Below the pieces are notes generated by a model. That model was not told where the DNA came from, made no database searches, and was given only the letters and a program-made list of their open reading frames with translations. This document shows, piece after piece, positions 52,419 through 61,575 of a DNA stretch of 64,000 bases (position 1 is the stretch's first letter; each line of letters starts with the position of its first letter). A program made the position numbers and the translations under genes. This DNA comes from UBA10649 sp963749905 (GTDB taxonomy: Bacteria > Actinomycetota > Actinomycetes > S36-B12): NCBI GenBank assembly GCA_963749905.1, contig CAVVOF010000003.1, positions 558,001-622,000 on the forward strand. Reading direction: 5' to 3'.

Positions 52419-53072
52419 ATGACACAGACAGAGTCGAATCGAGGCTCGTTCAGCAAGACCCGCCTGGAGGCGTTCAGCGACGGCGTGTTCGCCATCGCCA
52501 TCACCCTGCTGATCCTCGAAGTGGCCGTCATCCCCGGCGGCACGCCGCTCGACGAGCTGGTCAGCGCCTGGCCCTCCTACGTAGGGTACGTGGTCAGCTT
52601 TCTTACCATCGGAGTCGCCTGGATCGGCCACAGCGCCATGACAGAGGAACTCGACCGCGTCGACCCCGTCTACCTTCGCCTGAACCTCCTACTGCTACTG
52701 GTCGTCGTGTTCCTTCCGTTCCCGACCACCTTGATCACTGAGGCCTTCGGAGATCGCGAGGCCGAGCGCGTTGCAGCAACCGTGTTCGGACTGACGCTCC
52801 TGTGCATACGACTGCTCAGCATGGCGCTTGACGGCTACGCTCGGCGTGAAGGGCTCTACACGGAGTTCGGCACAGACGTGGAACTCACCCGGTCCCGGCG
52901 CAAGGATGTGGCCGGCGTTCTCCTGTACCTGGTCGCCATCGGCGTCGGGCTGATTCTCCCTGGCATCGCTGTCGCGGTGTACTTCGCGATCGCCCTCTTC
53001 CTCGTGATCCCCTTCAGTGAGCTCGTACGACTCGGCCGGCGAAGCGCCGGGGCTGACGGTGACCGACGGTAG
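52419..53072 (+). CDS. TMEM175-family K+ channel-like protein (DUF1211)
   Basis: 217 residues from ATG 52419. The first helix carries the family filter signature RLEAFSDGVFAIAITLLILE, followed by five more helices (VGYVVSFLTIGVAWIGHSAM, LNLLLLLVVVFLPFPTTLI and others). Bacterial TMEM175 proteins form tetrameric, weakly K+-selective leak channels. It follows glgX by 22 bp on the same strand. A decayed partial copy of its 3' part lies at 53711-53962. Confidence 0.9.
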   Translation: MTQTESNRGSFSKTRLEAFSDGVFAIAITLLILEVAVIPGGTPLDELVSAWPSYVGYVVSFLTIGVAWIGHSAMTEELDRVDPVYLRLNLLLLLVVVFLPFPTTLITEAFGDREAERVAATVFGLTLLCIRLLSMALDGYARREGLYTEFGTDVELTRSRRKDVAGVLLYLVAIGVGLILPGIAVAVYFAIALFLVIPFSELVRLGRRSAGADGDRR

Positions 53073-53281
53073 GGACCAGCTCCACGCTCGAAGGCCTCTC
53101 AGCTCGCGCTTCGCGAGCCAGGCTGTCCGCTGCGCTTACGGCACGTGAGGATGCAGCGAGGACGCGGTGCGTTGTGGATCACCCCGCGCGGGTGATGCGG
53201 GGCACGGCGAGGCGTCCTACCGTGACACGTGGAATCGAGCTGCCGGCAGGCGGCGCGGTCCACTCGACTCAGGAGACAGAC

Positions 53282-53617
53282 ATGTCCGACGACACACCGC
53301 TGCTCGACACCCTCGCCGCGATGACCCTCGCCTCGATCGAGGAGTGCAACCTCGAACCACGCGAGCTCATGCTCGTGCGGATCGCCGCCCTCGCCGCCGT
53401 CGGCGCCCCGCCGGCGTCCTACCTGGCCAACGCCGGTACCGCGGTCGACGTCGGCATCACCCTCGAAGACGTCCAGGGCACTCTTGTCGCCGTCGCCCCC
53501 ATCATCGGCGGACCCCGCTCCGTTGAGGCGGCGGGCAACATCACGCGCGCCCTCGGATTCGCCATCGCCGTCATCGAAGCCGAGCTCGAAGCTGAACTCG
53601 ACGCCGACAGCGAGTAA
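53282..53617 (+). CDS. Carboxymuconolactone-decarboxylase-family protein
   Basis: 111 residues; ATG 53282 follows AGGAGA. The helical pattern EPRELMLVRIAALAAVGAPP, VGITLEDVQGTLVAVAPIIG, RSVEAAGNITRALG is that of the CMD/AhpD family. The redox CxxC of AhpD is absent and the usual His is not visible, so peroxidase activity is unlikely. The tail (EAELEAELDADSE) is acidic. Genes of this kind often sit near DUF1269/DUF6325 genes, as here in a wider sense. Function unknown. Confidence 0.78.
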   Translation: MSDDTPLLDTLAAMTLASIEECNLEPRELMLVRIAALAAVGAPPASYLANAGTAVDVGITLEDVQGTLVAVAPIIGGPRSVEAAGNITRALGFAIAVIEAELEAELDADSE

Positions 53618-53710
53618 CCGCCCGCAGAGCCACCCACCCAATGGGACACAGTTGCATTCCGTCGGCCTAGGCCCGTCGTCCGCCGCTCGACCCAGCACTC
53701 GCTCGCGTCA

Positions 53711-53962
53711 TTGATCGTCGTGCATGTGGACGCCTACGCACGACGTGCGCGGCTCTACGCGGACCTCGATGCCGATCTGGAGCTCACCCCCTCGCAGTGC
53801 AAGGGTCCCTCGGACATCGTGCACCACCTGATAGCCATCGTTGTGCGGCTGGTTCTCCCCGGCATGCGGCTACGGTCTCGTTCGCCATCGCCCTCTACCT
53901 GGTCATCGCGTTCAGCGAGCCTTGCCCGGCCGCGGACGGGAGATACAGGCGCCGGCGCGTAA
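53711..53962 (+). pseudogene. Partial duplicate of the TMEM175-like gene
   Basis: VDAYARRARLYADLDADLEL followed by VRLVLPG matches the intact gene's LDGYARREGLYTEFGTDVEL and IGLILPG region. After a frame change near 53864 the text continues as VSFAIALYLVIAFSE, matching VYFAIALFLVIPFSE. The first four helices are absent. It is a truncated, shifted remnant of a tandem duplication about 0.9 kb downstream of the parent. Confidence 0.75.
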
Positions 53963-54116
53963 CCCACGCCCGGACGCCGCAAACACCGAGTGTCACCCGT
54001 CGTGGGTGATGCTGGGTTCCAGGGCGTCCGCTACGGTCGAGATGGACGGAGATGGGTAGCCGTCTGCCTTATCCCGCATCGCGACGCGGCCTCACCTCAC
54101 ACCGGGAGTCAACGAG

Positions 54117-54986
54117 ATGGCGAAGAAGCACAAGGCCAAGAAGACGAAGAGTTCCGGGAACTCCACAGCGGCTGCTCCCCCGGTTCAGCACGACGCCGAG
54201 GCGGCCCCGCGGTCGAAGATGACGAACAAGGAGTACGAGCAGGAGATGCGGGTCCTGCAGGGCGAGTTGGTGGCGATGCAGGAGTGGGTCAAGTCGACCG
54301 GCGCCAAGGTCTGTGTGGTGTTCGAGGGCCTGGACTCGGCGGGCAAGGGCGGCACGATCCGGCGGATCACCGAGCGGACGAGCCCCCGGGTGTTCAAGCA
54401 CATCGCGCTGCCCACGCCGACCGAGCGCGAGAAGTCGCAGATGTACATCCAGCGCTACATCGCCCACTTCCCGTCCGCCGGTGAGGTGGCGATCTTCGAC
54501 CGCAGTTGGTACAACCGGGCGGGCGTCGAGCCGGTGATGGGCTACTGCACTCCTGAGCAGAGCGAGCGCTTCCTCGAGCAGGTTCCGGCGGTCGAGAAGG
54601 CGATGGTCGACAACGGGATCATCCTGGTCAAGTACTGGCTCAATGTCAGCGTCGCCGAGCAGACCCGCAGGCTGGGGAACCGCATCGAGGACGCGCGCAA
54701 GATCTGGAAGCTGTCCCCGACGGACCTGAAGTCCTACAGCCGGCACTACGAGTACTGCAAGGCGCGCGACGCCATGCTCGCCGCCACCGACACCGCGTGG
54801 GCGCCGTGGTGGGTGGTCGACAACGACGACAAGAAGCGCGGACGCCTCAACATCATCTCGCACCTGCTCAGCCAGGTCCCGTACGAGCCGCTGCCGCCGC
54901 GGGACACCAAGATGCCCCGGCCCCCGACTCCGCGTGGCTACGTGGAGCCCGAACCCGCCCTGCATCGCGTCCCCACGCCGTTCTAG
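54117..54986 (+). CDS. ppk2: Polyphosphate kinase 2 (PPK2)
   Basis: 289 residues. A Lys-rich N-terminus (MAKKHKAKKTKSS) is followed by the PPK2 core: Walker A FEGLDSAGKGGTIRRIT (about 69-85), VALPTPTERE-type loop read as IALPTPTEREKSQMYIQRY, Walker B AIFDRSWYNRAGVE, and ILVKYWLNVSVAEQTRRLGN. The enzyme transfers phosphate between polyphosphate and nucleotides. It lies 22 bp upstream of the P-type ATPase gene on the same strand, so nucleotide regeneration for the pump is possible. Confidence 0.93.
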   Translation: MAKKHKAKKTKSSGNSTAAAPPVQHDAEAAPRSKMTNKEYEQEMRVLQGELVAMQEWVKSTGAKVCVVFEGLDSAGKGGTIRRITERTSPRVFKHIALPTPTEREKSQMYIQRYIAHFPSAGEVAIFDRSWYNRAGVEPVMGYCTPEQSERFLEQVPAVEKAMVDNGIILVKYWLNVSVAEQTRRLGNRIEDARKIWKLSPTDLKSYSRHYEYCKARDAMLAATDTAWAPWWVVDNDDKKRGRLNIISHLLSQVPYEPLPPRDTKMPRPPTPRGYVEPEPALHRVPTPF

Positions 54987-55008
54987 GCACTCAGAGAGAG
55001 AACCGGAC

Positions 55009-57696
55009 ATGACTGAGAAGTGGTACGCGCTGTCGCCCGAGGACGTTGCCGCGAAACTCGCCGTCGACCCCGCGAACGGGCTGACGGCTGCCAAGGCCGC
55101 CGAACTCCTGACCGCGAACGGGGCCAACGCCCTCCCGGCGGAGAAGCCGCCGCCGGCATGGCATCAGTTCCTCGCCCAGTACAAGTCCTACATGCAGATC
55201 ATCCTCGTCGGCGCGGCGGTCGCGTCGCTCCTCATCGGTGAGTTCACGACGGGCGTGGCGGTGCTGCTCATCACGGCACTTAACGCGTTGGGTGGGATGC
55301 GGCAGCAGGGCAAGGCGGAGAGCGCGATGAACGCCCTCCAGTCGATGCTCAAGACCAGTGCGCGCGTGCGTCGCGACGGCACCGAGGTGAAGGTCGACGC
55401 CGACCAGGTCGTGGTCGGCGATGTCGTCCTGCTGGCGGCCGGTGACGACGTGTGCGCCGACGGGCGGATCATCCAGGCGTCCTCCCTGCAGATCGACGAG
55501 TCGGCGCTGACGGGCGAAAGCGTCCCCGCGTCGAAGAGCGCCGAGGTCATCACTGACGAGAACCCGGTCCTCGGGGACCAGGTGAACATGGCGTTCATGA
55601 ACACCCCGGTCACGCACGGCAACGGCATCATGATCATCACCGGCACCGGCGCCGACACCGCTGTCGGCAACATCTCCGGGATGCTGAAGTCGGCCCCCGC
55701 GTTGAAGACGCCGATGACCAAGCAGCTGGACACCCTGACGCTGTGGATCGCCGCGGCGGCGGGCCTGACGATCGCGATCATGTTCGCCCTGGGGATCTCC
55801 CGCGGGGAGTCCACGCAGGTCATCTTCACCACCGCCATCGCGCTGGCGCTGGCCGCCGTCCCGATGGCCATGCCGACCGTCCTGCAGGTGATCCTGTCCG
55901 GCGGGTCCCGGGACCTGGCCGCGCACGGCGCCGTCGTGAAGAGCCTCGACGCGGTGGAGACCCTCGGGTCCACCTCGGCGATCAACTCCGACAAGACCGG
56001 CACCCTGACGATGAACCAGGTCACCGTCGTCGAGGTCATCGACCCCACGGACCGGTTCTCGGTCAGCGGGATGGGCTACGGCCTCGACGGGGAGATCCAG
56101 CACACCGCCGGCAACACCAACACGATCGAGGCCGCGATCCTGCCGTTCCTCATCACCAACGACGCGAAGCTCGTCGACGGCAAGGTCGTCGGCGACCCCA
56201 CCGAGGGCGCGCTCCTCGTGCTGGGGCACAAGGCCAAGCTCGACATCGAGGGCACTCAGGCGGCCTACCCGCGCCTGGCCACGCTGCCGTTCGACCCCAC
56301 GTACAAGCTGATGGCGGCGTTCTGCGACGCCACGGACGAGAACGGCAACGCCGTCGTGCGCATCTTCGTCAAGGGCGCCGCTCCCGCGGTGATCGGTCGG
56401 GCCACGTCCGCCCTCGCCAAGGGCCAGAGCGTTCCGTGGACGACCGAGGCCGGAAGCCGCGCCGATGGTGAGATGGCTCGTCTCGGCGGCAAGGGCCTGC
56501 GGATCATGGCCGCAGCCATGAAGGACCTGGACCCTGCGGACTTCGACCCGACCGGGGACCTGCTGTCAATGGTCCAGGGCCTGCAGATGACGGCCATCGT
56601 CGGGATGATGGATCCGCCGCGGGCGGAGTCCCTCGACGCCGTCCGCGCGGCGCAGGATGCGAACATCCGGGTCCGGATGGTCACCGGCGACGACGTGATC
56701 ACGGGCGCGGCGATCGCCCAGCAGCTCGGCATCCCCGGTGAGGCGATCCTGGGAACCGAGCTAGCGGGGATGTCCGACGAGGAGAGGACCGCCCGGATCG
56801 ACGGCATCGGCGTGGTCGGGCGCGTGGCCCCCGAGCACAAGGTGCTCATGGTGGAGACCCTGCGCGCGGAGGGCGACGTGGTGGCGATGACCGGCGACGG
56901 CGTCAACGACGCACCTGCGATCAAGGCCGCCGACATCGGCATCGCGATGGGCACCGGCACCCAGGTCGCGAAGAACGCCGGCAAGATGATCCTCACCGAC
57001 GACAACTTCGCCACGATCGTGCGCGCGGTGTCGGTGGGCCGCAAGGTCTACGACAACATGCTGAAGTACATCCGCTTCATGCTCGTCGCGCTGGTCACGT
57101 ACGTCGTGACGTTCCTGATGGCGAGCCTGCTCAACATCGCCGGCGGCCAGCCCTTCACCGCAGTCCAGATCCTGTGGATCAACTTCCTCATCACCGCACC
57201 GGTCGGCATCGCCCTGGGCCTGGATCAGGCCACTCCCGGACTGATGAAGCGCAAGCCCCGCCCCCGGTCCTCCAAGATCATGTCCCCCGCGGTCATGGTC
57301 ACGGTGGGCGTGGCCGGAGTGTTCATGTCAGTGGCGATCAACCTGCTGATCGTCCTGGGCGAGAATCAGTACGACAGCGTCGTGATCGGCAGCACCATGG
57401 GACTTGTGGCGTTCTCGCTCATGCTGGTGGTCGCGGCGTTCGAATCACGCGACGAGAAGGCGTCCGTCCTCACCCCGAAGACGTTCGACAACAGGACCGT
57501 CAACCTCACCGCGATCGTCGAGATCGTCCTGGCCATCCTGATCGCCGCGGGCAGCTTCCTGCCGTCGCTGCTCGGAACGACCCAGCTGACAGGCAACCAA
57601 TGGCTGATCGGCGCCGCACCGGCCCTGGTCCTGCTCATCGGATGGGAACTCGGCAAGGCCATCGCCCGCCGCCGCACTCCTACCGTCAGGGGATGA
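55009..57696 (+). CDS. Cation-transporting P-type ATPase, unusual TM4 motif
   Basis: 895 residues from ATG 55009. Order: N-terminal cation-ATPase domain (WYALSPEDVAAKLAVD), two helices, actuator with LTGESVPAS (about 167-175), TM4, phosphorylation site NSDKTGTLTMNQ (Asp328), nucleotide domain (FVKGAAPAVI), MTGDGVNDAPAIKAADIG hinge, and six C-terminal helices. TM4 reads AVPMAMPTV where P2A Ca2+ pumps have PEGLP; PxAMPTV is the pattern of P3A H+-ATPases. The ion is therefore uncertain, H+ being a real option. Its 3' end overlaps the convergent LAL regulator by 11 bp. Confidence 0.88.
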   Translation: MTEKWYALSPEDVAAKLAVDPANGLTAAKAAELLTANGANALPAEKPPPAWHQFLAQYKSYMQIILVGAAVASLLIGEFTTGVAVLLITALNALGGMRQQGKAESAMNALQSMLKTSARVRRDGTEVKVDADQVVVGDVVLLAAGDDVCADGRIIQASSLQIDESALTGESVPASKSAEVITDENPVLGDQVNMAFMNTPVTHGNGIMIITGTGADTAVGNISGMLKSAPALKTPMTKQLDTLTLWIAAAAGLTIAIMFALGISRGESTQVIFTTAIALALAAVPMAMPTVLQVILSGGSRDLAAHGAVVKSLDAVETLGSTSAINSDKTGTLTMNQVTVVEVIDPTDRFSVSGMGYGLDGEIQHTAGNTNTIEAAILPFLITNDAKLVDGKVVGDPTEGALLVLGHKAKLDIEGTQAAYPRLATLPFDPTYKLMAAFCDATDENGNAVVRIFVKGAAPAVIGRATSALAKGQSVPWTTEAGSRADGEMARLGGKGLRIMAAAMKDLDPADFDPTGDLLSMVQGLQMTAIVGMMDPPRAESLDAVRAAQDANIRVRMVTGDDVITGAAIAQQLGIPGEAILGTELAGMSDEERTARIDGIGVVGRVAPEHKVLMVETLRAEGDVVAMTGDGVNDAPAIKAADIGIAMGTGTQVAKNAGKMILTDDNFATIVRAVSVGRKVYDNMLKYIRFMLVALVTYVVTFLMASLLNIAGGQPFTAVQILWINFLITAPVGIALGLDQATPGLMKRKPRPRSSKIMSPAVMVTVGVAGVFMSVAINLLIVLGENQYDSVVIGSTMGLVAFSLMLVVAAFESRDEKASVLTPKTFDNRTVNLTAIVEIVLAILIAAGSFLPSLLGTTQLTGNQWLIGAAPALVLLIGWELGKAIARRRTPTVRG

Positions 57697-60412
57697 GTCC
57701 GAGTTCTCTGGCCCGACGCACAGCGGCACGCCGATTGCTGACGCCCAGTTTTCGGTACAGGTGCTTGAGGTGAGACTTCACCGTGTTCACGGACACGAAG
57801 AACTCCGCGGCGATCTCGTCGTTGCTGCGCATCGTCGGGAGCTCGGCGAGGACCGCGAGCTCCCGCTCGGTGAGGGACTCAGCGAGCGGCTCCGGCTCAG
57901 GGGCGGATGGCCTCGTTCCCTCACCGTGAACCGGGCTTTCCCGCACCGCAGCCAGGAGCGCCCGGTTCCCCCACGTGACGGGCACTTCGACGAGGAGTGC
58001 GGCAAGGCGATCCGAGCCCGTGACGAGGAAAGGACGGGCTATCCGTTGCGGGGCGGCCAGCTCGACGGCAACCCCGATGGCCGTCAGGGCGTCCCGCCTG
58101 CTGCCGCGAACGTCGGCCACCAACGCCTTGACGAGTGACACCTCAATCGCGGCGAGAAGGTCATCGAGGCGCCCCCACTCGGGTTGGCCCGCAACCCATT
58201 GGGCTGCGGTGTCCGCCTCTTCGAGGTCCCCTCGGCCGAAGGCGAGCCTGGCCCGGGTCGACCAGGACGTGAGCGACACGGCGTCCAGCCCCGGACCAGC
58301 CGTGGGCCCGTCACCGCTGCCCGATGCATCAATGAGCAGCGCCACGTCAGCGTCAACGCGCATCAAGAAATCGGCCAGCGAGGGCGACACGGGTGAGCCC
58401 CTCAAGTAGTTGTGCGCCATGTTCAATGCTGCGACGGATGCGCGCACACGTCCGTTCGATACTGCGATCGACGCCTGCGTGAGGTGCAACGCGCCGCTGC
58501 TCCACGCCTCCGTACCGTTCACATCAGCAGCCAGTCCAGCCCTCGTCCAGCTGTCCGCGGTGTCCCAATGCCCCCACAGCGTCTCGGCGATGGCGAGGGG
58601 CAGGTACGAGGAGCGCAACTGCATGTGAGACGTCCATCCCCTGATCGACGCGTCCTCGATGACGCGGTGGGCCGCTGCGGCGGACTCGTCGAGATTCCCC
58701 TCGACCAGATCGCACCACGCCAGTTGCCCTCGGGCACCCAGAATGGTGAGCGGGACGTCCGCGCGAGTCTCGTCCCGCACAGTGATCCGAAGCCGCTCCC
58801 GGGCGCTGGCGATCTTGTCTTCGCGCATCAGGGCCACCGCAAGCATGGTGGACGCGACGCTCCGCAGTCCCTCGGCCGCTGGTCCTGGCTGGGCTCGGGA
58901 AATCGCATCGAGCGCGACCGTGACCAGCGTGGCTACGGCGGCATCGTCGCCGCGCGCTCGGGTCGCGACGCCGGCGAAGATATTCAAGAGCGCCAGTGCA
59001 AGTGGTCGCAACTCCTCGCCCGATTGCGTCAGGCGCCGCGCTCGCTCGACGTGTTCTTCCATGGCGCTGAAGTGCCCTGGGATGTACTCCAGTCCCGCGG
59101 CGCACAGTTCCAGGCTTGGTGTTGGGGGGAGACGGTCGAAGGGAATGCGCTGCAGAAGTCGGTGCACAGACATCCGTCCCACACCAACCAGTTCTGGGGA
59201 CGCGTCGACGAAGATGTCAGCCGCCAACGGCCAGTCCTCGGCGGCAACGGCATGATGCAGCCCCTCCAAGGGATCGCCCTGCTCGCGAAACCAGGTGGCG
59301 GCGGCGCGGTGAGCCCGCACGTAACCCTCCGGGATATCACGTTGAAGGCTGTACGCGAGCAAGTCGCGCAGCAACGGGTGATAGCGGTAGAGCCCCTGGT
59401 CGCGGTCGACGCAAGCGACGAACTGGTTGCCCTGTTCGAGCACCTCCAGTCGCGCCCATCCGCCCCCCTCCGGCACGATGGAGTCGGCCAGCGATCCGCT
59501 GATGATGTCCACGACGCTGGTACGCATCAGGAAGTCCCTCATCCCGTCGTCCTGACGGTCCAGAACTTCCGCGACAAGGAACTCGGCGACGGACCTGTCC
59601 GTCCCCCCAAAGCCTTCCAGTCCCACCTCCGGGCCCACTCGCGCCAGGTGCATCGTGGCCAGGCGCACCCCTGTCGGCCAGCCCTCGGTGCGGACAAGGA
59701 CCTCCTGGACGTCTGCGGCCGACAAGTCGAGCGACTCTGCGACGCTGGCGAAGGGGCCGATCGCTGCGGCGTCAAAGGCGAGGTCGCTGGCGCTCACCTC
59801 AGACAGCGCGCCGCTCACGCGCAGTCTGTGGAGAGGCAGGGGCGGGTCGACGCGCGTGAGCAGCACGAGGTGGACTGGGGTCCGGTGCGAGGCCAGGTCC
59901 GTCAGGGCACTCATGACGTCCTCGTCGCTGACGACGTGGAAGTCATCCAGAACGAGAACCAGTGGCTGCCGTAAGGCGGCCAGTCCTCGGAAGAGGGTCA
60001 GGAGCACTTCGTCGGTGACCCCGCCGGCCGTCGACACATGCGACAGGGGGTGATGCGCAGGCAGGGCGCCCGATCGACGCACCGCCGTCAGCACAGAGTC
60101 CCAGAACGAGGCCGGGTTGTCGTCTGCCCGACTGACGGTAAGCCACGCCGTCGCGCCGGCGGCCGCGTCTATGCGGCGGCGTACCCAGCCGGCGACGCTG
60201 GTCGTCTTCCCCCATCCCGGACCTGCGGTGACGACCGTCAACGGACGCGTAGCCGCCGCCTCGAGAATGTGATCCACATGCGGTCGGACAATCTCGACTG
60301 CCAGCGACGGGGGGACGGAGGCGCGGGCGCCCGCGCGAACGGGCCCGGGACCCGTCGGCGCACCCATGCTCACCCGCATAGCCGGAGAGTCGTCGACTCG
60401 GGGCGTGGGCAT
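57686..60412 (-). CDS. LAL-type LuxR-family regulator, copy 3
   Basis: 908 residues. Walker A TAGPGWGKTTSV (about 62-73), Walker B LVLVLDDFHVV, then VRTEGWPTGVRLATMHLARV, YRYHPLLRDLLAYSLQRD, a long TPR-like helical part, and the LuxR helix-turn-helix LTERELAVLAELPTMRSNDE then NTVKSHLKHLYRKLGVSNRR. It shares the HTH ending RRAAVRRxxELGL with copy 2, so copies 2 and 3 are closer to each other than to copy 1. It is divergent from the two-domain partner gene at 60510 with about 100 bp between starts. Confidence 0.9.
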   Translation of the reverse strand: MPTPRVDDSPAMRVSMGAPTGPGPVRAGARASVPPSLAVEIVRPHVDHILEAAATRPLTVVTAGPGWGKTTSVAGWVRRRIDAAAGATAWLTVSRADDNPASFWDSVLTAVRRSGALPAHHPLSHVSTAGGVTDEVLLTLFRGLAALRQPLVLVLDDFHVVSDEDVMSALTDLASHRTPVHLVLLTRVDPPLPLHRLRVSGALSEVSASDLAFDAAAIGPFASVAESLDLSAADVQEVLVRTEGWPTGVRLATMHLARVGPEVGLEGFGGTDRSVAEFLVAEVLDRQDDGMRDFLMRTSVVDIISGSLADSIVPEGGGWARLEVLEQGNQFVACVDRDQGLYRYHPLLRDLLAYSLQRDIPEGYVRAHRAAATWFREQGDPLEGLHHAVAAEDWPLAADIFVDASPELVGVGRMSVHRLLQRIPFDRLPPTPSLELCAAGLEYIPGHFSAMEEHVERARRLTQSGEELRPLALALLNIFAGVATRARGDDAAVATLVTVALDAISRAQPGPAAEGLRSVASTMLAVALMREDKIASARERLRITVRDETRADVPLTILGARGQLAWCDLVEGNLDESAAAAHRVIEDASIRGWTSHMQLRSSYLPLAIAETLWGHWDTADSWTRAGLAADVNGTEAWSSGALHLTQASIAVSNGRVRASVAALNMAHNYLRGSPVSPSLADFLMRVDADVALLIDASGSGDGPTAGPGLDAVSLTSWSTRARLAFGRGDLEEADTAAQWVAGQPEWGRLDDLLAAIEVSLVKALVADVRGSRRDALTAIGVAVELAAPQRIARPFLVTGSDRLAALLVEVPVTWGNRALLAAVRESPVHGEGTRPSAPEPEPLAESLTERELAVLAELPTMRSNDEIAAEFFVSVNTVKSHLKHLYRKLGVSNRRAAVRRARELGLIP

Positions 60413-60509
60413 CTACTGAGCCTAAACGCAAGGACTACCCGTCGCGGGTGGTGTGCAGGGCCAGCCGTCACGCGACGATGACGTCACAGGAGCCGGCTTG
60501 GAGGTGCGC

Positions 60510-61001
60510 ATGCCTGAAAGGACCTTCATGTTGCAGGTCGGCGGACGCCACCAGCCGGAGGTACTCGGCGACGGCGCGATCCTCGACGGAAGGGGTCGAC
60601 TAGCCACGGTGCTGCAGGTCGTGGTCCGTGACCAGGCCGCCCTGCAAGGCCTCCTTCGGCTGATCAGCGACCTAGGCCTGAGCCTGGTCGAGGTCCACGA
60701 GTCGGGCGAGAGGGGTGACTCTTCGGGTGGACCCGGTGTGCGGGAGCTCATCTCGCCTTGTCGGGTCTACGACGTGACCGTCGACGGACCGATCGGTGTC
60801 CTCGTCGAGGAGACACTCGCCGACCACATTGAGATCGTGCGGGTGTCGACCCGGTACACCTTCAGTGACGCTGCCCTCATGGGCGAGGTCCTCACGCGTC
60901 TGCTGAGTCGTGGGGTGGACCTGGAGCACGCCACGGAACTCCACCCACACCACTACACGACCTCCAGCCGGCGCCAGCGCGCGACGGACGTGGATGGCTG
61001 A
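60510..61001 (+). CDS. LAL-partner protein with two tandem partner domains
   Basis: 163 residues; ATG 60510 follows GGAGG. The N-half reads FMLQVGGRHQP, then VVRDQAALQGLLRLISDLGL and LVEVHE. The C-half reads YDVTVDGPIGVLVEE, then TFSDAALMGEVLTRLLSRGV and DLEHATEL. Both match the single-domain protein at 41107-41361 (TDQAQLHGILARLRDIGATL), so this is an internal duplication. It is divergent from LAL regulator 3. No named family; a ligand-sensing or regulator-binding role is inferred from gene pairing. Confidence 0.65.
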   Translation: MPERTFMLQVGGRHQPEVLGDGAILDGRGRLATVLQVVVRDQAALQGLLRLISDLGLSLVEVHESGERGDSSGGPGVRELISPCRVYDVTVDGPIGVLVEETLADHIEIVRVSTRYTFSDAALMGEVLTRLLSRGVDLEHATELHPHHYTTSSRRQRATDVDG

Positions 61002-61133
61002 TCCGAGGAGCCGCCACGCACCTGAGGTTCACCCGCCACGGGTGAAGCGCCCGGGCCCTTCTGATTGCACAATCCTCTTGGCCCACAAGCCATGCGCGAC
61101 CCTGCGGATGATCAACGAAAGAAGGCGACCCTG

Positions 61134-61529
61134 ATGCAGTTCGGAACCAACTTCATGGACATCCTGTTGTGGACGCTGTGGATCTGGATGGTGTTCGCCT
61201 TCTTCATGGTCCTGTTCCGCGTGTTCGGCGACATCTTCAGTGACACGTCCCTCAGCGGTATGGGGAAGTTCTGGTGGAGCGTCTTCATCATCTTCCTGCC
61301 CTTCCTCGGCCTCCTCGTCTATGTGATCGCACGAGGCAACGGTATGGCTGAGCGGCAGATGGCCAAGATGAACGAGGCACAGGCGGCGCAAGCGGCCTAC
61401 ATCCGCCAAGCAGCCGGCACCGGCTCGACCGCGACCGACCAGATCGCGTCCGCCAAGGCCCTCCTCGACGCCGGGACAATCACCCAGGCCGAGTTCGACG
61501 CACTGAAGTCCAAGGCCCTCGCCAGCTAG
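61134..61529 (+). CDS. PLDc_N / SHOCT membrane protein
   Basis: 131 residues; ATG 61134 follows GAAGG. Two membrane helices (ILLWTLWIWMVFAFFMVLFR and FWWSVFIIFLPFLGLLVYVI) form the phospholipase-D-nuclease N-terminal type domain; a cytoplasmic linker and a C-terminal SHOCT domain (AKALLDAGTITQAEFDALKS) follow. The SHOCT end is nearly identical to the 33-residue peptide at 15359-15460. Such proteins are common in actinobacterial stress loci; function unknown. A lipoprotein gene follows 46 bp later. Confidence 0.85.
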   Translation: MQFGTNFMDILLWTLWIWMVFAFFMVLFRVFGDIFSDTSLSGMGKFWWSVFIIFLPFLGLLVYVIARGNGMAERQMAKMNEAQAAQAAYIRQAAGTGSTATDQIASAKALLDAGTITQAEFDALKSKALAS

Positions 61530-61575
61530 CCCACCCGCCCTCCACCAGCGTCAACCGCCGCAGCAAGGAGACATC

